Shown: positions 34,760 through 45,855 of the stretch, piece by piece | Layout of the letters: every line of letters begins with the position of its first letter | How positions within the stretch are numbered: the stretch's first letter is position 1 | NCBI GenBank assembly: GCA_036346255.1 | Contig: CM070625.1 | Location: 21,599,488-21,663,487, forward strand | Direction: 5' to 3' | Source: Ampelocalamus luodianensis | Lineage: Eukaryota; Streptophyta; Magnoliopsida; Poales; Poaceae | Length of the DNA stretch: 64,000 nucleotides | The notes under the pieces: model-generated | What the model was told of the DNA's origin: nothing | Seen by the model: the letters and a program-made list of their open reading frames with translations, nothing else | Database searches by the model: none | Translations under genes and position numbers: made by a program

Positions 34760-35485
34760 TCACATAGGGGCTGGCGCGCCAACCGGAGCACCAACCGGCG
34801 ACATCCCCGCCATCATACGGCGGTTGCCCACGTTCTTCTGCGCCTCGCACAGCGCTGGCAGCGACATACCTGCATCCATTTAAGACCAATCGATCGTTCA
34901 CATAGACAAGAAAGTCAAAGCTGGCATGCACAATGTTAATAGTATATCTTCGATCGGTGCATGTTTGCATGATCGGGCGCTGCGACGCACCTTCACCGGC
35001 GGCGAGGGTGGCGTAGAGGTCGACGATGTTGGGGCATCCCCCGTAGCAGGCCGTGGAGCACAGCGCCCGCACGAAGCGACGGTCGTCCGCGGCGGCGCTG
35101 GCGACGGGAGGCCCAGCGCGGCGCGGTCGACGCCGCAGGCACTCACGCAGCCGTCGGTCTCGACCCAGCCGGACAGGGCCCGCACCGCCACCGCCGACGT
35201 CTGGCACCGGTGCGTCCCCTCGGGCGTGCTCTCCAGCACGCACCGCTTCCCGCCCGACGAGACGGCGAACGCGCACACGTCCGGCGGCAGCTGCTCGCAC
35301 ACCAGGCCATCACCTGCATTTATGCATATAGTTCACAGATGCATGCACGCACTCTTTAGTACTAGATCAAACGAAATTAACCTAAGCAATTGCAGCCGTG
35401 CGCACGCGTACGTACCAAGAGCTGACTGGACAAGGACGGCGAGGGAGACGAGGAGCGCGAGAGCGACGGCGAAGGAGGAAGCCAT
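34760..35485 (-). pseudogene. PAR1-family gene, copy 1, one-base deletion in exon 2
   Basis: It has the same three-exon structure as copies 2 and 3: exon 1 35485-35416, exon 2 35313-34991, exon 3 34869-34760, all GT-AG. A G run that has four bases in the other copies has three here (35106-35108). Exon 2 is therefore 323 nt, and the frame is lost after about residue 92, removing the conserved CPNIVDLYATLAAGEG block. Exon 3 also lacks 12 bp, leaving two VGAP repeats where the others have three. Without the deletion it would encode about 167 residues. The single-base change in a homopolymer could be a consensus error, so the copy may be functional. The promoter is intact. Confidence 0.85.
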
Positions 35486-35620
35486 TGATGCACACCGAGC
35501 TAGCTTACAAGTAGCAACTACAGATCGGTGAGGAGTACTAGAGAAGAGTAGCTTGTACTAGTGTTGCTACGACTTGGCTTGCGAAGGATGAGATGGTGAG
35601 GGATAGGAGAGAGCTGTGCG

Positions 35621-35628
35621 TTTATATA
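35621..35628 (-). promoter_or_regulatory. TATA box of PAR1 copy 1
   Basis: TATATAAA on the minus strand, about 136 bp upstream of the start codon. It is conserved at the same place in all three copies. Confidence 0.7.
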
Positions 35629-35729
35629 CATCCAGGAAGGCAGGTGTGGCCGCCCGCGGCGTACGTGGTGATTTTCTGAGGCAGGCCGGGTGAAGTTAAC
35701 GAAACGAAGCGGCACGGGCACGCTACCTG

Positions 35730-36541
35730 AAGAGCAACTGCCTGCCGTGGCTGCCCGGCCTCTTGTACATCTCCTGGCCCTAGCTTCCTAAGGTGTTTTC
35801 TGTCGATTCAACTGCGCACTTGTTTGTCTGAAGTGTCGCAACTTACCGTATGGGCCATGTTCATTGGGGAGATGTAAATAAATTTGGAGTGATATGATCT
35901 CTGCTCACACGTTAGCTAGCACGTACATCGATCGCGCCGTGCACAGGCTATTCAATTCGGCAAGAGCAACGAGGTATTGCAGTTTATGAATTGCATTTTG
36001 TCGTCGCCTTACCGGTTTGCTGGAGGAAGGAGAGAACGATATATTACAGCAATCAGTTCCTCGCACGATCATCACTGATTACTTTGATTAGGGTATATCA
36101 GTTTATGCCATGCAAGTCTAGGAAAGAATCAGTGCAGTGGTTAGCGTAGTAAATTCCAATAGTATTTCTTTGTGAACTCGTGGCTTACCCGGAGCCACTA
36201 CCAAACTGCCAGTTGCAGGTAAACTGGGGCAGTTGCTTGTTCTGATCAGCACGTATCCCCATCTCACCACTAAACACCATCAACCAGCAGTCAAAGCATT
36301 GTTCCATCACATTCCGGCTCAGCATTGTAAAATTTTCACATTCCATTTAAGCAACGACAAGTTACTAGTTCTTCTCTTTCAGTGCAGCAGACCAAAGCTG
36401 GTTCTTGCAGCAAAATTCATGACAACTTTTAAGGTATACTGAACACATGTACAAGACAATGAAAATGAATACATAATCAAGGCTTCGAGCAGACAACTTG
36501 ATAGCACATTCTCAAGCGATCACAACACAACAGAAGATACA
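35730..36541. other. Upstream flank of PAR1 copy 1
   Basis: No gene seen. It is shared with copies 2 and 3 but is the most divergent part of P1. Substitutions and short indels around 36020-36230 are absent from P2 and P3. Confidence 0.5.
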
Positions 36542-36725
36542 CCTCTACTATTTAAAAATTAGAGTTGGTGGTCGTCCGTCCTCCCTGTCCGTACTCCCGT
36601 TCGTTGGATTGGCGAGCAGAACACCAACAACTCAGATCGCGTCGCTGAACACAGTTGACGACCCAACATGATGGGACTATATATGATTTTTTTTAAACCG
36701 TAGCAAAGCATGTGCATTGAACTAG
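36542..36725. mobile_element. 184-bp mini-Helitron-like insertion in P1
   Basis: It begins CCTCTACTATTTAAAAATTA and ends GTGCATTGAACTAG, inserted between A and T (GATACA|TATACAG). P3 has the uninterrupted site at about 54764-54772. The CTAG|T end and A/T target fit a Helitron, although the 5' TC is two bases inside. Confidence 0.7.
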
Positions 36726-37107
36726 TATACAGTGAAAAACGTATGCATTAAACCTACAGAAAAAAGGGAGCTCATACGAAAAGCAGTCATGAACACTAAT
36801 TGATCATAAATTCAAATGGGGCATACAGTGAAATTGCTATGATTATCCAATCCATAATGTTCCTTGGCTTTAATCATAGGTACCATACATGATATCCGGG
36901 TTAATCTAACTATATACAAGCCACTATACATGATAAAATTGTATCAGAAACTATTCTATACGATTTCAAAGGAAAAAAGAAAGTAAGAAACCGTCTATAC
37001 AGGCCATGCACATACAACAAATAATCTGATAGTGAAGAACAAAAGCAAACAAAATAACAACAGGGAACAATAATACAGTTTTACACCATGTTAAGGATTG
37101 GGAAGCC

Positions 37108-37512
37108 GTGAAGTGGATTTTGAGATACCTTCGGAGCGGTACTAAGCTAAAGCTTTGCTTTGGTAAAGGTGAGCCTGTGTTGGTTGGATACATAGATTCT
37201 GATATGTTCGGAGATGTTGATAGCAGGAAGTCTACTTCAAAGTATTTGATTACCTATTCAGGGGGAGCTATATCATGGAAAAGCAAGTTGCAGAAATGTG
37301 TGGTATTGTCTACAACTAAAGCTGAGTTCATTGCAGCGACTGAGGCGAGCAAGGAACTATTGTGGCTGAAAAGGTTGACTAGTGAGCTTGGGCTTGATCA
37401 AGATAAATATGTGTTGTTTTGTGACAACCAAAGTGCTATCCACTTGAGCAAAAATTCTAGTTTCCACTCAAGGTCGAAGCATATTGATGTTCGATATATA
37501 CCATTATATTAG
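37108..37512 (+). pseudogene. Copia RNase H, C-terminal part of pol (F1)
   Basis: The frame opens with KWILRYLRSGTKLKLCF and contains the RNase H words GYIDSDMFGD (catalytic Asp region), KSTSKYLI, STTKAEFIAATEASKELLWL (catalytic Glu) and CDNQSAIHLSKN. A stop at 37512 falls before the expected end. A second frame continues with WTDILTKVVTREKLE to about 37653. It lies in front of the LTR, as normal for a copia 3' end, but is cut off from its own RT. Confidence 0.85.
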
Positions 37513-37682
37513 AGAGGTGTTGAGTTCTAAGCAAATGCAGCTTGAGAAGGTTCACACTGACGACAATTGGACTGATATATTGACCAAGGTAGTGACGAGA
37601 GAGAAACTCGAGGTATGCCGGCAAATGGCTGGCATGATTGAGATGGGGTGTTAATTCCTTCATAATGTCGGGGGGAGGAGTT

Positions 37683-38621
37683 TCTTGGGCTATCCCTCCA
37701 TATGAAGACCCATCTCAGCCCACAAGCCCAAGAAATAACAACCATTAGTTACCCTTGGAATGAAGGGTGGAGATACCTCCTCCTAGTGAGGGGATGAAAC
37801 AACAAAACCCTAAGCCTCCCTTCAGCAAAGAGAGGAGATAGAGAGAAGCAAAGAAGAATCAAAAGAAATACAACAACAAGAAAGGAGAGGAAGAAGTGCT
37901 GTTCTAGCTTGAGTGCACCTGCGCGATCTTCATCAAGTGGGCGATCGGAGTAGCAAACGTGGTTGGATCTGCCTCCAATTTGGTGTGTGAGCTTCTGACT
38001 TGTAGCTCTTTGATCTGTGCAGTTGGATTGAGGATTGGATTAGAGGAGCATCAGGTTTTAGAGGGATTTTGTCAGTTCGGGTAGCAGCAGATTCAGTAGT
38101 GAGCAGATTTGGTAGAAGTTCTATTTGAGTGGTGAAACGTTGTCCAATTTGTCTGAAATTTTTATAGCTTGTTAGGAACTCATGGATACACATTCCTACC
38201 AAGTTTCATGCAGTTTGGATCAGTATTTTGCTAGATATGAACTAAAATCCGAAGGGACAGAGGATAGGTTTTGTTCAGCCTATTGGTTACTTCTTAATCT
38301 GTGTTGTCATTATTGTTGATGTGCTAAGGTTTCACCTTGATGGTGGTATTGTTGCTGCTGTAATTTCTGTAGTATAATCTAGAGAAGACTCAATTGTACC
38401 CATTGTTGATATAGTGGAAGATTTGGGGTGGACCGTTTGGTCCCGTGGTTTTTTACTCTTCATCTTGAGGAGATTTTTTTCACATTAAAATCCTTGTGTC
38501 AATGTGCATGTGACCTTGTTGATTATTCCGCTGCGTATCTGCTAGTTACAATTTTCTCACAGGTCATCACGAGAAGAAAAGAGGTTGCTTGGACTACTGT
38601 TTGGTCATGTAAACCTCAACA
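37683..38621 (+). repeat. Single LTR inside F1
   Basis: It begins T(C/G)TTGGGCTATCCCTCC just after the purine tract GTCGGGGGGAGGAG and ends CCTCAACA before the primer-binding site. The F2 copy has the canonical TG start; here the second base is C. Length 939 bp. Confidence 0.8.
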
Positions 38622-38624
38622 AAG

Positions 38625-38636
38625 TGGTATCAGAGC
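38625..38636 (+). promoter_or_regulatory. Copia primer-binding site (F1)
   Basis: TGGTATCAGAGC, the standard complement to the 3' end of initiator methionine tRNA, three bases after the LTR. Confidence 0.9.
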
Positions 38637-38662
38637 ATTGTGTGTTTGCCTTGTGGTGAAAG

Positions 38663-41600
38663 ATGGAAGTGAATACTAGCAAAATGATCTCACTAAATGG
38701 TACAAATTACCAAGTTTGGAAGGGCAAGATGGAGGACTTATTCTATGTGAAGGAGTATTACAAGCCGGTGTTTGCACTCGAGAAACCAGATGACAAAACC
38801 GATAATGAATAGAAGATACTTCATCGCCAAGCTTGTGGGTTCATTCGACAATGGGTTGATGACAATGTATTGAACTATATTAGTGATGAGACACATGCAT
38901 GCTCCTTATGGCAGAAGTTGAAAGAGTTGTATGCCCGAAAAGAAGGTACAAATAAAATATTCTTGGTCAAGAAATTGATGCACTTGAGGTACCGAGAGGG
39001 CACTCTTGTGGCTGATCATGTGAATATATTTCAAGGCATTATCAATCAGCTCTCCTCCATGGGAATCATAAATGGGGTTCGTGCCTTGCTGCTACTTGGG
39101 TCATTGCTAGACTCTTGGGAAACTCTTAAAGTTACCTTGTGCAATTTCAGCTCCAAATGGTGCTGTCACTTGGAACCATGTGAAGACCAAGGTGATAAAT
39201 GAGGAGACAAGAAAGATTGCTGAAGGGAGAGTTCCTCCTCACATTTAGAAGTGTTGCTCATCGAGTCAAGGGGAGAAGTAGGAGCCATGGTCCAAGAAAA
39301 GTACATTTGAAAGTAGAAGCAAGTCAAGAGGAAAGTATACAAATGTGGAATATTATCATTGCCATGAGAAAGAACACCTCAAGAAGTTCACGAAAGTCAA
39401 GCGGAGAACAAGAAAAGAAAAGGCACGAAACATGACAAGGATGAAATGATAGTGAGGTGGACCGTATTACTTCTATTGTTGAGGATATGATGATTCTTGT
39501 TAGTGAATACAACAAAAGTAATATTGGTAAGAATGTTTTAACTTTTGAGGAAAGGATCATTGTAGTTTCTGATGATGCAACCATCAACCTTGAGGGTGAT
39601 GACGAGATGGTTTGGATACCGATGGTGGTGCTACAATTCATGCTACATCTCATAGAGAGTTCTTCACAAACTACATCCTAGGTGATTTTGGAATTGTGAA
39701 GATGGGTAACAATGATTGCGCTCAAATCATTGGAAAGGGGGATGTGCACTTGAAGACTGCCAATGGTACAAGGTTAATTCTCAAGTCTGTGAGGCTTGTT
39801 TCAGTGCTTCGGCTCAACATAATTCCAGTTGGATTGCTTGATGAAGACAACTACAACAGTAGTTTTAGAGATTGATAATACAAGCTCACCAAGGGAAGCA
39901 TGGTGGTTGCGAGAGGTAAAATTATTTCTCTCTTGTATCATGTTCATGCTAAAGTTTCTAGTGTTTCTGTTAATGCACTAGAGAAGGAGGATCCTTGTGT
40001 TCTATGGCACAAGAGGCTCGCGCACATGAGTGAGAAGGGAATGACCGTGCTAGTCAAGAAGGATTTCCTATTAAGGATGAAGAGTGTACACTTGGAAAAG
40101 TGTGAAGATTGCCTAGTGGGGAAGCAGCACCGGGTTGCTTTCAAAAGTCAGCCTCCTCACAAGAAGCCAAAGTTCTTGGATTTGGTGCATTCGATGTGTG
40201 CAAGATGCTCAGAAGTTCCATCGGTGGCGCTATACTTTGTCACTTTCATTGATGATTTCTCCATGAAAGTTTGGGCTTATCCCTTGAAGTCCAAAGATCA
40301 AGTGTTGAGTGTATGCAAGCAATTTCAAGCCTCTGTTGAAAGATAGACTGAGAAGAAGATAAAGTACATTCGTACTGATAATGGAGGAGAATACATTGAT
40401 CCATTTGATGCATATTGCAAGAAGCAAGGAATTAGGCATCAATTTACTCCTCCTAAGACACCACAACTAAATGGCGTTGCTGAGAGGATGAACATGACAT
40501 TAGTGGAGAGAGTTTGATGCATGTTGTCACATGTAAAGCTACCAAAGCACTACTGGGGTGAGGCTTTGATGACTGCAGTTTATCTTATTAATCTATCACC
40601 ATGTTATCCTTTATAGGGAGATGTTCCTAACAGGGTTTGGTATGACAAGGATGTGTCATATGACTACCTAAAGGTGTTTGGGTGCAAAGCCTTTGTTCAT
40701 ATTCCTCAAAATGAGAGGTTAAAGCTTGATGTAAAAACACGTCAGTACATATTCCTTGGCTATGGTTTGGATGAATTTGGTTACAAGTTATTTGATCCTA
40801 TAGCAAAGAAGGTTGTAAGAAGTCATGACGTTGTGTTTGTTGAAGACCAAACTATTAAGGATATTGTGAAGGCAAAGGTGCAAGCTCCTCAACAACAAGA
40901 CATGGTTGATTTAGACCCAGTTCCTACAGCCCTAGCTCCACAACAAGCTGAAGGTGATGTTGCAGATGATGCACAAGACGATGCGCAAGGCACAGATGAT
41001 GATGGTGCTCCCCAAGAACAACAGCAAGTCGATGTTGATGGGCATGACATGCAACCACCAGTACTAGAAGCTCCACCAGCAGTTCCACTAAGACGATCTG
41101 TCAGAGATCGCAGGGCCTCTACTAGGTATTCCTCAGATGATTATGTGGTGTTATTATCTGATGGTTCAGAACCTGAGTGTTTTGTAGAAGCAAAAGAGGA
41201 TGAGCATAAGGAGTGGATGAAGGCTATGCAAGACGAAATGGATTCCTTGCATAAGAATCATGCATATAAGTTATAAAGTTGCCTAAGGGCAAGAAAGCAT
41301 TGAAGAACAAGTGGGTCTACAGAATCAAGCAAGAAGAGCACAATGTACATCCAAGGTACAAGGCCAGGCTGGTTGTGAAAGGTTTCAGTCAAAAGAAAGG
41401 GATAGACTTTGATGAGATCTTTTCTCCGGTGGTGAAGATGACATCCATTCGGGTGGTTCTTGGCTTGGCAGCTAGTCTCAATTTGGAGATTGAGCAGATG
41501 GATGTGAATGCAGCGTTCCTTTACGGGGACTTGGGGGAAAAGATATACATCGAGCAACCTGAGAGGTTTGTTAAGAAAGGCAAGAAAAACTTTGTGTGCA

Positions 41601-41840
41601 AGTTGAAGAAAAGTCTTTATGGCCTGAAACAAGCACCAAGTAATGGTACATGAAGTTTGATTATGTTATGGGAGAGCAAGGCTACAAGAGGTGTACCTCA
41701 GACCATTGCGTGTTTATTCAGAGGTTTGCTAATGATTATTTTATCATCTTATTACTGTATGTTGATAATATCTTACTTGTTGGTAAGAATACCTCTAGGA
41801 TTGCAGAACTGAATAAGAAGTTGAGCAAGTCATTTGCCAT
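38663..41840 (+). pseudogene. Copia gag-protease-integrase-RT (F1), many stops
   Basis: Gag starts at 38663 (MEVNTSKMISLNGTNYQVWK) and meets a TAG near 38810. Later parts hold the gag helices (38870-39190) and the protease region (near 39600). They also hold the GAG-pre-integrase zinc region (LWHKRLAHMSEKG), integrase (FVTFIDDFS; RTDNGGEY; TPQLNGVAERMN) and RT (KARLVVKGFSQKKGIDF; MDVNAAFLYGDL; LLLYVDN). RT is cut just past the catalytic YVDN. Compared with F2, small indels are crowded between about 39180 and 39640, damaging the zinc knuckle and the protease active site. Stops near 38810, 40346 and 40515 are shared with F2. Confidence 0.85.
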
Positions 41841-41932
41841 GAGATACCAAGCCAAGTCTCCAATTGCAATACGTATAGTAGGACGTTCTGGAAGTACCTG
41901 AGATAATGATTTTTTAGAGGAACCTGAGATAA

Positions 41933-42704
41933 TCTTCTTAACTAATAAAAGAAAGGGTTTACTCCAGCAATGAAAATCGTCCCACCTCTTTCTCCCCCAT
42001 GACTCACGAGTCGCGAGCGTGTCTATGCCTTCACTTCTTTCGTAATCACCAAAACAGCCACCGCCCCACTTCTTCTTCACATACACACACCGAAATTCAC
42101 CGTCGTCCCACAACTTTCTATCTCGCACTCGCCCTCATGTCGTGACTAAACAGTAGCGGGAGGGGAGGTGGCGGCATGGTAAGGCAAGAAGTGGGGACGG
42201 AGAAGGCACCGGAGGACGTGCAATGATGAAGGCATCCTTCCTCATCATGCCGTCGTCTCGCTTCACCGCCTTCGCATCCTCTTCATCTTAACCATTCCAC
42301 TGTGATGCCGCCACTACCTCCTCCCCGATCTCTCACCTCCTCACCGCGATGTGTCGGGAGGGTCAGAGGCCAATGGTCATGAGAACCAAGTCGCGCTTGG
42401 GTTCGGTGGTGAAAGAAGGTGATCGTCGATGTAGCCCTCTTCCTTACTGGCCGGCAATGACAAGAAATGGGCAGTGTATCGAAGAGGGAAGTCGATATGA
42501 ACTTCAACTTCCAAAGAGAAACAATCTATGAGTTTAAAATTTTAATTTCCGGGTAGTAGTAGGTGATGCAATATGCGGAGTTAATATTTCTGTTTATATG
42601 TGTGTGAAAGAAAATTAATATTTATTATATGGTTTAGAGTTCCATCTGCTGGTATGTATCACTGTCTTTTGAGGTTCTGTTGCAACGCACGAGCACCCTA
42701 CTAG
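41933..42704. mobile_element. Helitron H1, copy in T1
   Basis: It has the same ends as the T0 copy (A|TCTTCTTAAC...CCCTACTAG|T). Between about 42125 and 42440 it differs from T0 and T2 by many one- to few-base deletions and insertions, mostly of G or C. Confidence 0.7.
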
Positions 42705-43167
42705 TAACTAATAAAAGAGGGAGTTTACCCCCGCACAGCGGGAGGATCATCCCACCCCTACATACGTAAAAAACCAATAAACCCCCACACGCGTACTGAG
42801 ACCACTGTGTCCACCACGATACGTCCCTAATGTGGCCTCTCCTCACATCTGCACTATCACCGCCCCGCTCTTCTTCCTCCGATTCCACGCCTCGCCCCGC
42901 CTTGCACCCACATCGGCGCTGCCACCCTTGATTTGTGCACCTTCAACCTCGCAGTCACCAAAACCACCCTCGCCACTACCATCCGTGTGCGTCCCCTGTC
43001 TCTCAGTGCTTGCAGAGCCCCCACATGTCGCATTACCCTTCTCCCTCCCATTCACCCTAGGCTCCGTCGCCGCCGCTCCACCCACTCCCCCGTCCCCATC
43101 TCCTCCCTCACTCTCCTCTATTATGTAATATTTGTGTTTCTGTTGCAACACGCTGGCACTCTGCTAG
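42705..43167. mobile_element. Helitron-like H2, copy in T1
   Basis: It adjoins H1 and ends GCTGGCACTCTGCTAG|T. Close to the T0 and T2 copies. Confidence 0.6.
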
Positions 43168-43583
43168 TCATGAACTGCAACTGCGGTTTACTCCTCTAGT
43201 TTGTTGGGCTGGACAACACAGTCAATCAAGCTCCTGGCCGTAACCGCCCAGGGGCGGAGAGCCCCTAGCCCCCTACCCTCCTCAGGCCCAACGGCGTCAA
43301 CCTTCCTAGGCCGCACACCCGGTGGCTACGGCCCATGAGAGAGGCTTAGCACCCAGCCCATGCGGGACGCCCCCACTACCATGGTCCATGTCCCCACGAT
43401 TCATTTCACACGCACGTTGGGATGCCCGTCGCCTGGCGTCGCGCGCCGTTCCGGCAGAGGCAAGCAATGCGACGTCAAGAAATTGAGGTGATCAGAAAAT
43501 GCGAGGCACACGGCCGGGAAAGTACCCCCACCCGCCTCAACCTGGTCAGTATCCAAGTCTCAGTCGGATAGCTCCCTCCCAGG
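43168..43583. other. T1 flank between Helitron H2 and P2; empty hAT site
   Basis: No gene seen. It runs straight into CTGTGGAG (43584) without the hAT element. Relative to T2 it lacks a short stretch near 43412. Confidence 0.55.
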
Positions 43584-43875
43584 CTGTGGAGTGGAGTTCA
43601 ACTGTTATAACACATGCACCGATCATTGACACGCGTACAGTGCATGGATGCAACGCTTTATTTCATACTAACAAACTACGGAATGTTCTCCGGTACATCC
43701 AAGATTTGACAGACTTGTCGCGCAGAGAACATCTTTCGCTGATACAGAATAATGATCGAGTAATCAACTTTGCGCGTCTCAGCTATAACTACTATATAAA
43801 TCTGGATAGCCACTAGTAGTCTCATATCTGTGCACCAATTACAAATCCATGTCGTATATACGTTCGTGAGTTCAT

Positions 43876-44614
43876 TCACATAGGGGCTGGCGCGCCAACC
43901 GGAGCCCCGACCGGAGCACCAACCGGCGACATCCCCGCCATCATACGGCGGTTGCCCACGTTCTTCTGCGCCTCGCACAGCGCTGGCAGCGACATACCTG
44001 CATCCATTTAAGACCAATCGATCGTTCACATAGACAAGAAAGTCAAAGCTGGCATGCACAATGTTAATAGTATATCTTCGATCGGTGCATGTTTGCATGA
44101 TCGGGCGCTGCGACGCACCTTCACCGGCGGCGAGGGTGGCGTAGAGGTCGACGATGTTGGGGCATCCCCCGTAGCAGGCCGTGGAGCACAGCGCCCGCAC
44201 GAAGCGACGGTCGTCCGCGGCGGCGCTGGCGACGGGGAGGCCCAGCGCGGCGCGGTCGACGCCGCAGGCACTCACGCAGCCGTCGGTCTCGACCCAGCCG
44301 GACAGGGCCCGCACCGCCACCGCCGACGTCTGGCACCGGTGCGTCCCCTCGGGCGTGCTCTCCAGCACGCACCGCTTCCCGCCCGACGAGACGGCGAACG
44401 CGCACACGTCCGGCGGCAGCTGCTCGCACACCAGGCCATCACCTGCATTTATGCATATAGTTCACAGATGCATGCACGCACTCTTTAGTACTAGATCAAA
44501 CGAAATTAACCTAAGCAATTGCAGCCGTGCGCACGCGTACGTACCAAGAGCTGACTGGACAAGGACGGCGAGGGAGACGAGGAGCGCGAGAGCGACGGCG
44601 AAGGAGGAAGCCAT
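43876..44614 (-). CDS. PAR1-family secreted protein, copy 2 (intact)
   Basis: Exon 1 is 44614-44545, exon 2 44442-44119 and exon 3 43997-43876. All introns are GT-AG and the 516-nt CDS encodes 171 residues. Residues 1-24 are a signal peptide (hydrophobic run FAVALALLVSLAVLVQSA). The mature part has ten cysteines in the PAR1-family order, beginning CEQLPPDVCAFAVSSGGKRC, with GWVETDGCVSACGVDR and ending CPNIVDLYATLAAGEG then LCEAQ. The family was named for photoassimilate-responsive proteins of tobacco; the biochemical role is unknown and the protein is probably exported. The C-terminus is a Gly/Pro tail with three VGAP repeats. The first ATG lies downstream of a TATA box at the expected distance and gives the signal peptide. 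Confidence 0.9.
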
Positions 44615-44749
44615 TGATGCACACCGAGCTAGCTTACAAGTAGCAACTACAGATCGGTGAGGAGTACTAGAGAAGAGTAGCTTGTACTAGTGTTGCTACG
44701 ACTTGGCTTGCGAAGGATGAGATGGTGAGGGATAGGAGAGAGCTGTGCG

Positions 44750-44757
44750 TTTATATA
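44750..44757 (-). promoter_or_regulatory. TATA box of PAR1 copy 2
   Basis: TATATAAA on the minus strand, about 136 bp upstream of the start codon, as in the other copies. Confidence 0.7.
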
Positions 44758-45671
44758 CATCCAGGAAGGCAGGTGTGGCCGCCCGCGGCGTACGTGGTGA
44801 TTTTCTGAGGCAGGCCGGGTGAAGTTAACGAAACGAAGCGGCACGGGCACGCTACCTGAAGAGCAACTGCCTGCCGTGGCTGCCCGGCCTCTTGTACATC
44901 TCCTGGCCCTAGCTTCCTAAGGTGTTTTCTGTCGATTCAACTGCGCACTTGTTTGTCTGAAGTGTCGCAACTTACCGTATGGGCCATGTTCATTGGGGAG
45001 ATGTAAATAAATTTGGAGTGATATGATCTCTGCTCACACGTTAGCTAGCACGTACATCGATCGCGCCGTGCACAGGCTATTCAATTCGGCAAGAGCAACG
45101 AGGTATTGCAGTTTATGAATTGCATTTTGTCGTCGCCTTACCGGTTTGCTGGAGAGGAAGGAGAGAACGATATATTACAGCAATCAGTTCATCGCACGAT
45201 CATCACTGAGTACTTTGATTCGGGTATATCAGTTTATGCCATGCAAGTCTTGGAAAGAATCGGTGCAGTGGTTAGCGTAGTAAATTCCAATAGTATTTCC
45301 TTGTGAACTCGTGGCTACCCGGGGCCACTACTAAACTGCCAATTGCAGGTTAACTGGGGCAGTTGCTTGATCTGATCAGCACGTATCCCCATCTCACCAC
45401 TAAACACCATCAACCAGCAGTCAAAGCATTGTTCCATCACATTCCGGCTCAGCATTGTAAAATTTTCACATTCCATTTAAGCAACGACAAGTTACTAGTT
45501 CTTCTCTTTCAGTGCAGCAGACCAAAGCTGGTTCTTGCAGCAAAATTCATGACAACTTTTAAGGTATACTGAACACATGTACAAGACAATGAAAATGAAT
45601 ACATAATCAAGGCTTCGAGCAGACAACTTGATAGCACATTCTCAAGCGATCACAACACAACAGAAGATACA

Positions 45672-45855
45672 CCTCTACTATTTAAAAATTGGAGTTGGTG
45701 GCCGTCCGTCCTCCCTGTCCGTACTCCCGTTCGTTGGATTGGCGAACAGAACACCAACAACTCAGATCGCGTCGCTGAACACAGTTGACGACCCAACATG
45801 ATGGGACTATATATGATTTTTTTTAACCCGTAGCAAAGCATGTGCATTGAACTAG
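45672..45855. mobile_element. 184-bp mini-Helitron-like insertion in P2
   Basis: Same ends, length and A|T target as the P1 copy at 36542-36725, with a few substitutions. Absent from P3. Confidence 0.7.

Larger units (their letters stand above)
37100..41840 (+). mobile_element. F1: permuted copia (Tork-like) fragment at the P1/T1 junction
   Basis: The order is RNase H (37108-37512), polypurine tract, a single LTR (37683-38621), primer-binding site, gag, protease, integrase and reverse transcriptase, ending in RT at about 41840. A normal copia element is LTR-gag-PR-IN-RT-RH-LTR. Here the circle is opened between RT and RH, and about 0.4 kb of the RT-RH connection is missing. No 5-bp target duplication or second LTR is present, so this is not a normal insertion. 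It joins P1 (TGTTAAGGA) to T1 (TGAGATACC). Confidence 0.88.

Noticed and set aside
34926..35531. 201-codon plus-strand open frame over PAR1
   Set aside because: It is antisense to the PAR1 exons and runs through their introns. The minus strand has the splice sites, signal peptide and family motifs.
37100..41840. Reading F1 as a normal full-length copia insertion
   Set aside because: There is a single LTR in the middle, RNase H is upstream of it, RT is cut off, and there are no flanking LTRs or target duplication.
44181..44660. 159-codon plus-strand open frame over PAR1 copy 2
   Set aside because: Antisense shadow of the GC-rich PAR1 exon 2 and exon 1, with no domain.
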